DNA of 64,000 nucleotides, from assembly GCA_030141605.1 (NCBI GenBank), contig JAQGDQ010000920.1, positions 1 through 64,000 of the forward strand, in the 5' to 3' direction. Numbering within the stretch: position 1 is the first letter of the stretch; each line of letters opens with the position of its first letter. The stretch is from Tubiluchus corallicola. Its lineage: Eukaryota > Priapulida > Priapulimorpha > Priapulimorphida > Tubiluchidae. Made by a program: the position numbers and the translations under genes. Below the pieces are notes generated by a model. It ran no database searches, was not told the origin of the DNA, and was given only the letters and a program-made list of their open reading frames with translations. Positions 1 to 9,514 of the stretch are shown here, piece by piece.

Positions 1-1158
1 TTTGACACATCACACGTTACTGTTATAATTCTTGCAGATTAGAGAAGGGTAGCATCCTTGAGACTGCTTATAGTCATGGAGCTTCACACTTCACACTACC
101 CTCACACTTAAGCAACTATTATTGTCAGCATTGTATACATTATACTTTTTTTGACTTGTATGTGTGACATAAAATATCCTTATCGAAATAGAAGAGACAT
201 GTCTAACATGTCTTAACATAGTTTTAACCTACAGGATTGTACTTTAAAATGCATCAATACATGCAAATCAGATTATAGTTAATAATCTGTTTGTTGACTT
301 TCAGATAGGCATGTAGTTCTGCAAGCGTGTAGTAGGTGTCAGGTGTTTTACTTAGGTTGTACCATTTTGTTTTAGCTTATTAAAACAATTACTTTATTGC
401 TATGTCGGGGTTAACTAGCCCAGTTTCAGGGTTATTATCCTATCATCAGTAATGACGTGTGACTGTGTTCCATTACATAGTGGGCTGCAAAATAATTAAA
501 AAGCAACAAATGGTGTTAATTAATGATTTCACATTTAGTGTCATAGATTATTTACATGATAGTCATAGTGTCTGCAGTTGCAGGAAAGTTTGCTCAAGCA
601 GTAACAGGCATCTGGCGGGATAGCTGTTTTGTTGCACTCTAACCGCTCTTTCATCACTGTAACTGCTCGTTCATCACTGTAACCGCTCGTTCATCACTGT
701 AACTGCTCGTTCATCACTGTAACCATTCGTTCATCACTGTAGCTGCTCGTTCATCATTTGTTCTGTTCAGAATGAACACGCTCAAATATGAAATGATAGT
801 GACTTTAAATGGACTTTACTAACTCTACGAGATGATTATCATAATTTTATTGCTGAAACTGTCTAATATTTTTCTCAGATATTAAAATAGGCTCAACTTC
901 TCTTGGCTTTTCCTTTAAATACAACAAATGAATGTATTAATATGATTACTATTGTCCATTGTGTCGATGAGTTTCTTTGTCCTGTTGGAAATTGTGTGGA
1001 AGAGCAAGAAGGCAAGAGGGAGTATGAAAAGAGGAAAGAGAGGGGCAGGGGTTATACCGGTACACATGCTAATTCAGGTAAAAGTATGGCTTCTTTTTCA
1101 GGATGTGCTGATATGTTTTCCTAGTTACCCTTACTCGTCCGTTGCTTGCACATGTATT
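1..1158. other. Upstream intergenic / 5' leader region of ZRANB1
   Basis: No protein-coding exon is supported here. A frame is open from about 952 into the ZRANB1 ORF, but its 69 upstream codons show no similarity to the TRABID family, and the family's N-terminus aligns with the Met at 1159. Pyrimidine-rich AG sites ending at 1101 and 1124 could be acceptors for a 5'-UTR exon. No TATA box or CpG-rich promoter could be singled out. Confidence 0.5.
641..756. repeat. 20-bp tandem array, about 5.8 copies
   Basis: A 20-bp unit containing CGTTCATCACTGTAAC repeats head to tail with few substitutions (mostly C/T changes in the 'accgctc' part). It lies about 400 bp upstream of the ZRANB1 start codon. 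Simple minisatellite; no coding or regulatory role is evident. Confidence 0.85.
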
Positions 1159-4100
1159 ATGAGTGGCACAGACAGCAAAAAATGGGCATGTGAAAGATGT
1201 ACATACTTTAATTGGCCGTCTTCATTAAAGTGCACTCTTTGTCATACTCCAAAACCTCTTCACTTAATTGCTAATCAGAATTCTACTGAAGAACGAGACA
1301 TCTATAAGATTGCTCCTCTGATATGTGCTGACTCTGGTTCTTGCAGTACAGCAGGTAGTGAAAGTGGTTCGACAGATCGCAACAGTCGGAACGAATCTAC
1401 CAAAAAGTGGTATTGTCATGCCTGCACTTATTTAAACTGGCCGCGTGCGACAAAGTGCACCCAGTGCTTGACGCTGCGCCGAAGAAGTCCAGTTGAGGTG
1501 ACAAAACCTCTGTATGTGAGTGTAAGCGAATCAGGAGCAGAAAGATGCTGCTCTAACTCTCCAAATTCTCCGGAACGTGCCAAAGAAGTGAACAATGATC
1601 ACAATGTTCGTGTGGCGGCCGCGGCAGCCAAGTGCATGAAATGGACGTGCTCGGCTTGTACATATGAGAACTGGCCGCGATCACTACGTTGTACTATCTG
1701 TAAACATCCTAGAGGAAAACCCGTTGCCTTTCAGGAGGGAGAATCTAGTCGATCTCAACGAACTCAGAATGTAGACGAAAGACGAATACTAAATTTTTCT
1801 CCAGACGGTAATAAACGCGGCGAGGAAAGCAATAGAAATGCAGCCGTTATTACGAGTGGAAGAGCGCAGCGCAGTAGGCCACAGTCACTGTCGCCTAGAG
1901 AAAACGTCGAAGTGTTGAGCGGCGCTACGGCCGCAATGCCAAACAACTACGACGAAGGTCGTCGACTGAAGCAACTGCGCAATCGTCTTCGTGACTTAGA
2001 CTGGCTGTGGCTGAATGCCTGTATAGGTGTAGTGGAGGGGGACCCTAATCCTGTGGAAGCGTATCTAGCATCAGGAGGAAGCATCACAAGACAGGTAAGT
2101 TGAAAGTCTTGTTGGCTGATAACATGAAACACAATGTAAGTTTGTTTTAGCATGTTAAAAATCCAGTAAAATCCAGACATTATTTTTCAACTATAAAACC
2201 ATTTTAAAAACATTTAAATGCTCAGAAGATTAGCTGATACGTAATGAGGGAGAAATCATCTCTGTTCAGGTCACAAACAATACAGGTAGCACAGGTATCT
2301 GTATTGTATTGTATCTGTATTGTATTGTATTGTTTTGTATTGTATTGTATCTGTATTGTATTGTATTGTATTGTATTGTATTGTATTGTATTGTATTGTA
2401 TTGTATTGTATTGTATTGTATTGTATTGTATTGTATTGTATTGTATCTGTATTGTATTGCCTAGGCTATATAGCAATATAAGCAGTGCAGGGATAACTGA
2501 CAATGAGCAATAATTATTATTTTTAATTATTATTAACATTAGTTAATTAATAGTATTATTAGCATTTGTTTAATTATTATTAGTTTTATTCTGCTCTTAA
2601 GGCTATTTTTGATGTGCTGTGTCTTAATCATGTTGCTTCTCAGGGTGCGCACCTTGTATCAGCTGTTTTGATGTGAAGTTTATAAACATCATAATTATGT
2701 GCAACTTATGGTTACCCGCCACATCACAAACTGAAATAAGAAATTAAGAGCCAGTTAGGGGGTGGCCGAGCCTGCGACATCAACCAGTTTCCTCTATTTT
2801 AGACATTTTACGAGGCCTTTTTTCTGAAATGAAAATAAACATAATTTAAGTCAAGGACTAGTACAAGTTTTCTGATTTGGTCGCCCTAAAACTTACAAGA
2901 GTACAAACAGTGTACCTCAATTTTTTGAGTTCTGCCCCCCCCCCCTCCAACCCCAATTGCATCTCTCAAGTTTTTTAACTTTTCTGGAGATAGATTGTTT
3001 ATGCTAAGTGAATTAAAGCTAAACCGGAATAGCATTGCAGCACTTGTTGTTGCAACAAAAGTGTTTCCAGAATTGTAGATGGTGTTAAATGATGAACCCA
3101 TGCAACCGCATAAACTTGATTTAACTTAACAGAGACTTTGCTGTTTTTAGCTTAGCCTTATGCAACGGTTTAATAGCATGCAAGACATGTTTCCATTTTT
3201 TGCCAGTTAGATTTCAATGTGATGGTCGAAATCAGGAGATTTCAGAATTTTTCAAAAATTCGACCGAACTACGGATGTGTGGCTAAATTTCGGGATGCTC
3301 TGCTCCAAACTAGGAGTGATGGCAACCCTAGTGCAAGTAGATTGAGTGATTTATAAAGCTTGGTCTGCTGTGAATATTAAAACTTAGTAATCAGACTTTT
3401 CTTGTCTTATTTACTGTTTGTTTTTGCAGTTGTCGGCTGATGAAGTTACGATGATTAACAGGCCAAGTGCTTTTGATGTTGGACACACCCTAGTCCATTT
3501 AGCTATTAGGTAATAAGTCTACAAAATAATTAACAAAAGAAAGTCAAACTACAACAAAATTGCCCAATTACTAATTAAACTAATTACTTAATTACTACGT
3601 ACAGTACCGCCAAGAAAAAAGGCTAATGTTGTTACTTAACAGGGTGTGTAGGGTGTCGTGTGGCATAGCAGGTCGATAATTTTGGAAGAAACAGTGACGT
3701 TTCTCTAATGTCGATTGCATTATTGTGAAAACCTGTAGTGTTCTGTATATTTCATAATCTTTGCATGTTTCAATGCTCAAGCTGAGTGTTTAACGACTGT
3801 GTTAAGCATAACTAATGTATAGAAAAAACTTATTCTGGTGCAGTACCGCAATTCCTACTCTGGGCGATTCTTAGAAAAAAAATTATATCTTTATAACACC
3901 ATATATATATTTATATTTATACAGTCATATATTTATACAGTCATCATGTATAACTTATACAGTCATCCAGCCTTGCCAAGCCTCCATAGATATTTAGGAA
4001 TAATGAATTAATAAACAGAGAAAACACTTAGTCAAATCAAACATTTCAAGATCATAGATTTTGCATATTATCAATGGATTTATTCCGTTCATTGTTTTTA

Positions 4101-7100
4101 ATTTTTACCTCAAATACAATGTCGAAATTTATTTTCGCAACTGATTTGTTCCTGGAGGGAGTGAGTCTTAATAGTGGAACAAAAACAATGGCTCTTGTTC
4201 AGAACAACATGGTATCTCTTTGTTGCTGTAGCAATAATGCTATTGTATTTCATCGAATCTTATTTTCTTCTTACTGTGGTTCCAAGGTAGTGCTGTTCAC
4301 GACTTATACCTCAGTGGTGTAGCAAGCATTTGTGGTGCCTCGGGACAAAAAACACTTCTGGAGAATGGTGCCCTACCCCTTTAATGTTTTGATTTATTTG
4401 TTTCATTGATGAAGCCACAAATTGTGCTCGTTTTTTGCGTCTCTGAGCCCCACTTTAATTTTTCGACATGATGTTATAAAGATAAACAATTTTTTTCTAA
4501 GAATCACCCAGAGTAGGAATTGCGGTACTCCACCAGAATAAGTTTTTTCTATAAATTAGTTACTCTTAACACAGTCGTTAAACATTAAGCTTCAATATTA
4601 AAACATGCAAAGATTATGAAATATACAGAACACTACAGATTTTCACAATAATACAACCGGCATCACTGTTTCTTCCAAAATTATCGATCTGCTATGCCAC
4701 ACAACACCCTACACGCGCTGTTAAGTAACAATATTAGCCTTTTTTCTTGGCTGTACTGTACGTAGTAATTAAGTCAGCAATTTTGTTGTAGTTTGACTTT
4801 GAAAACTTTTGTTAATTGTTTTGTTAATATCGGATTAGTAAATAATAGTTAACAGTCATTAAACTCTAGAAGAATTCTGGGCCTTCTTGCCCTTGTGCCC
4901 GAGGGCGATTGCCCCCTGTCGCCCCCATCTTGGTACGCCTCTGTTATGCCTACTTAATTATAATAATAATGACTGAAAGTTATATGCAGAAAGTTAAACA
5001 TTGGCAAACCAAGAAAATGATGAAGTACTACCTTCAGAATTTTCTAATTGTATCTCATCAGAATTCAATCAAATGTCTCACGATCCGCTTTCGTCGACCC
5101 ATTTCTTAATATTGTGTTCTTAGTTAAAACTGCAAATATACGTCTTGTTCTAGGTTTCAGCGCGAAGAACTTCTCGCTACCCTTTTATCATCAGATGTCT
5201 CTAGTCAAGCACTGAAACGTCTTCCCTCCCACATTAGCCCCGACACGGCTGAGGAGTTGCGGCGTCTAATGATGTCGTCGCTACGGCAACGCAAGGGTGA
5301 CTTCCCCTGCTACTTCACCACGGAGCTAGTGACTTTTTCACTACCAGCAGGTACCAGGCAAATTATTGTTAATTATGCACACACAGGTAATTAGGTAACT
5401 GGTTGTAATAAAGTATACTAATTAATTAATGTACTTGAATTATGAAATTATTACTGATAACGTTTCTTCAATCTTATAAATATAACACTTATAATATGAA
5501 AATAAGGTGGGAATTTGTGCCTCATTCGGGACTTGAACCCAGGTTTGTGAGGCACAAAATATTATCACAAGCCATATAATATGCCACTTCTGAAATTCTG
5601 AAAATTATTTGCATCGAATATTATTTTCCAATTTAAAATATGCAGATATTCACTCGATCCAGCAAGTTAGGCGGACCTACTTAACACGGGCGCACATGGG
5701 GAGAGTAAACTCTAGCTTATTATTGAGATGAGATATTCAATCCACAGAGATGACTAAACCATATTTAAATGTAATAGCAAATGAAGTGTCCAGAACGAGT
5801 TTGAAGCAGGTGGTAACCCATCGTTAAAGGAAGACCGGATGATTGTCTAGACAACCTCATTTTAATTTACTGTCCAAAATAGACATTTTCTTGCCTATAA
5901 AAGTTAACAATTGTTTCTTATATTTCAATAATTAGCTTAGAAAGTTATTTAACGGCAACCAGACACAGCTATTGATTACGTCAGAAACTAACACCATCAT
6001 GCTTATCTCGGTACTGTCTTCTATTTGTCGGCCACGCGCACGTGACAAAAAGGCGCCGCTGCCAATCTTAGCAGATTCACTGAGCTGGGCGTAGCTTTGA
6101 AAGTTTAATAAAATTTGAGTATCCGAGATAATTATTATTTAATCTAAGCTTTGATTTAAAAAAAGCTCTTGTAGTTTTCATTATTTTGGAGCATTCTTTA
6201 TCCTGAACTAATGTTTACACAATCATCCGGTTTTCCTTTAAGCAATCTGTTCTGGCACTACTTTTTTGGATTGCTAAGCACACATCTGGTCAGTCCTTTC
6301 GCTTTAATTATTTCCTTCGTTATTTGGTAAAATGATAAAACAATTTCCTTGATTATCTGGTATTTTTAAAACAAGTAACTGTTTGTCATTTAAAAGTTCT
6401 TTGCTCATTAATACAGAAATTGAAGAACTGCCACCAAATGTACAGGAAAATTTATTCGATGAGCTTCTAGATCGTGACGTACAAAAAGGTATGTGCACAT
6501 TGTAGTTGCTGATAGTGTGTTGAGTGAATTAGCTGCATTTGCTGCGTGTGAATCATCTCTCTGCTATGCACATGGTAACTTGTTTGTTAAAAATATCATA
6601 TTTTTGTACTTATAATTGTACTACATTTAAACTCCAGAACATCCAAATATATTTAATATGCAGCAATTGTCGTTTTATCTGTAATAATAAATTACAGCAA
6701 TAAGTTTTTAGCGAAAAACATAAGTTTGATACAGGTAAATTACTAAATCAGGTTACGTGATTTTCATCTATGATTATACATAAATAACAGCGAAATAGCC
6801 CTAGTTTTGGCGCTTATAACTTGTAAAAAAGCAATAGAGATCAATTCACAACATTCACATCATTTCAACTTGAATTGTCTACCAGGTAATGTCTACCTGG
6901 TCACATGACTGATGACAGGGGCAAGACCAACTTTAACAGGTAGGGAAACGTGTGCATAACAATAACACCTTGTGCAAGTGTCTCCATGGATTACAGATTT
7001 CCTGTATGAAACGAGATATTATGCTGACATTGCTTTTTATTGTAATTGTAATTTTCAAACTTAGAAATACGCTTGTTTGCAGTATTCGTTTTTAGATTGT

Positions 7101-9463
7101 CTATTAAAATAGATTTTTGCATACAAGAAATGTAATATTTTTTATAAAATTTTTTTGTTATGAAATATCTAGTGCTGACTCATTGATCATAAGATAAGTT
7201 GCTATTGTACTGCATAGTATTTGAAAAACACTACGTATAATTTACAATGCATTTGTACAATTTTTTTTTTGCGCTTCACATATTAGGTGTTCATTTCTAT
7301 TTCAATCATTATATGCAAATTTAATCTCCTTGTAATGAGTTTTCTCTTTCTGTCTCTCACTTGTAATTTGTGACTATCGTATTTTTACCAGTGTCGCCGC
7401 ACATATGATAATTATCAACAGAAAATGAATATTTCTGCTGTATTTTCTGTAAAAGGTGAAAAAAGCTCACAGGTAGAACAGGATTCCAAAAGAGAGCCTG
7501 TGTTTTGTGAAGAAAATCACAAAACATTTTCCGCGGGTCAATGTGAAGGTGGTAATGTTGCTGAAATTTCAATTAGCAAACCTCGTGACCTCAAGACGAC
7601 TAAATATTTCTGCATGTTTTGTGTAAAAAAATGTGGAAAAAGCTCGCTAGTAAAACAGGATTCCGAAAAGTAGTCTGTGTTTGTTAAGAAAAACACAAAT
7701 ATTTTTCAGTGGGATGAATTTCTAGCTAGGGTTTATATATGTGAAGGTGGATTACATTGGACGTTGCTAAAATTTGATTTAACCAACCTCGCTAGTAAGA
7801 CCCCCAATTATACACTAAATAATTACAAAATGCAAATGATACTTAGAACGCATGCTCCCTTTGATAGTAGCCACCAAATACACATTAAATAATTACACAA
7901 AAAAACAAAGTTTAGAAGAGAAACCTTGTATAATAGCACGATGAAACACGTTTTCTAAATGGCTAGAATTACTTCACTTGTTCTTGTGTGCTGGTGCAAC
8001 CATGGAAACAGAGCGACTAGGTATAACTAATCTGCGTAGCAGGTACAAAATTTTGCACATGCTCAGTGTTACGTGCCCGGTGTGTTAACAATACAGGTGG
8101 TGTTTCTTCTATAATAACATATAACTGTGTTAGATTGCACTAGAAGAATTTTAACATGATTTCACTTAAACGAATATCACTTACTTGATACTGAATGACT
8201 CTAAATGTTTCTGCAGAATTGGAAGTTGAGTCGCCAATTATTAACTGGAGTCTAGAGCTAACGGATCGGCTTGGAAGTCGCTTGTACGCTCTGTGGAACA
8301 GGACAGCTGGAGATTGCTTACTCGACTCTGTGTTACAGGCGACTTGGGGCGTCTGTGATAGTGATAATAATCTCCGACGTGCTCTTTCAGACAGTCTACA
8401 TGACGGAGCACAGACGTAAGCATTGCTTATTTAGTGTTTAGAAACTCTTTACCTATAGTTTAGTTTACTTGTACGTTTCAGGAATGAGAATTTTCTGCAG
8501 GTACGCGGAATTCCGAGTTTTTGGAAGACCAGTAGTGCCATTTTTGTAAAACGCGTAAATTCGCTGAGAAAATTTTTATGGGCCCAGTACATTATTTCAC
8601 AAGCTGACCGCTAATTGGCAGGCCGTCACTTTGTTTACATCACGTACATCAGTGTAACCACGTGTATATCTCTATGTATAAAAATATAGAATCAATTGTG
8701 CGGAGTTATTTGAATCAATTGCAGACAGTTTTTATATACTTTTGCATAGGAGCGGCCAGTCCTTAGGCGTTTTTGAGACAATTAGTTATCATGTATCTTT
8801 GATAGTTGGGTATTTTAAATTATGCACGAAACAAGGTAATTGATATTTTAAGTCCATTCTATGGTCACAGAATTGCAATTTCAATCCCATTGGGGGCCTA
8901 GGTGGCCCCCAAACCCCCGGCATGTTTCAGAGTTCTCATCCCTGATGTTTACTTAATAAACTACCAGTCGTAGATTTACTACGTTACTCGTTACTACCAG
9001 TTGTAGATTTTTCCAATACAATTCAGATATTTTTGACTCATTTTTCTTATTCCATGTATTGCTTACTGTTTTAATAGCACTGGTGCAGCAGAGCTGACTA
9101 ACTAATGCTTAATATTAGCAATTATACAGAGCTTGCATTTTTTGAGGTTTTGTATTGGTAACAAGTTGCCATGTAAATAACATGCATACTGAATAGCTGA
9201 AAAGCACATGTTGTTCTTTTTTTTGGCGAGGAAGGGCAGTCAGAAATCTCTAGATGTATTTTGGTATTCATTACTGGAGAAAGTAACACTTTGTTGTCAC
9301 GTTTATAAGTTGCATATCTATAAAATATATATTTTTCTCTCTCTCTCCCCTATCTCCTCTCTCTCTCTCTCCCTCTCTCTTTCCCCATCTCTCTCTCTCT
9401 CTCTCCCTCTCTCTTCCCTCTCTCTCTCTCTCTCTCCTCTCCCCTCCTCCTCTCCTCTCCCCT

Positions 9464-9514
<51 letters not shown>

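Noticed and set aside
952..1158. N-terminal extension of the ZRANB1 reading frame
   Set aside because: Open by chance; no similarity to TRABID, hydrophobic then basic composition unlike the family, and the first NZF follows the Met at 1159 immediately, as in known orthologues.
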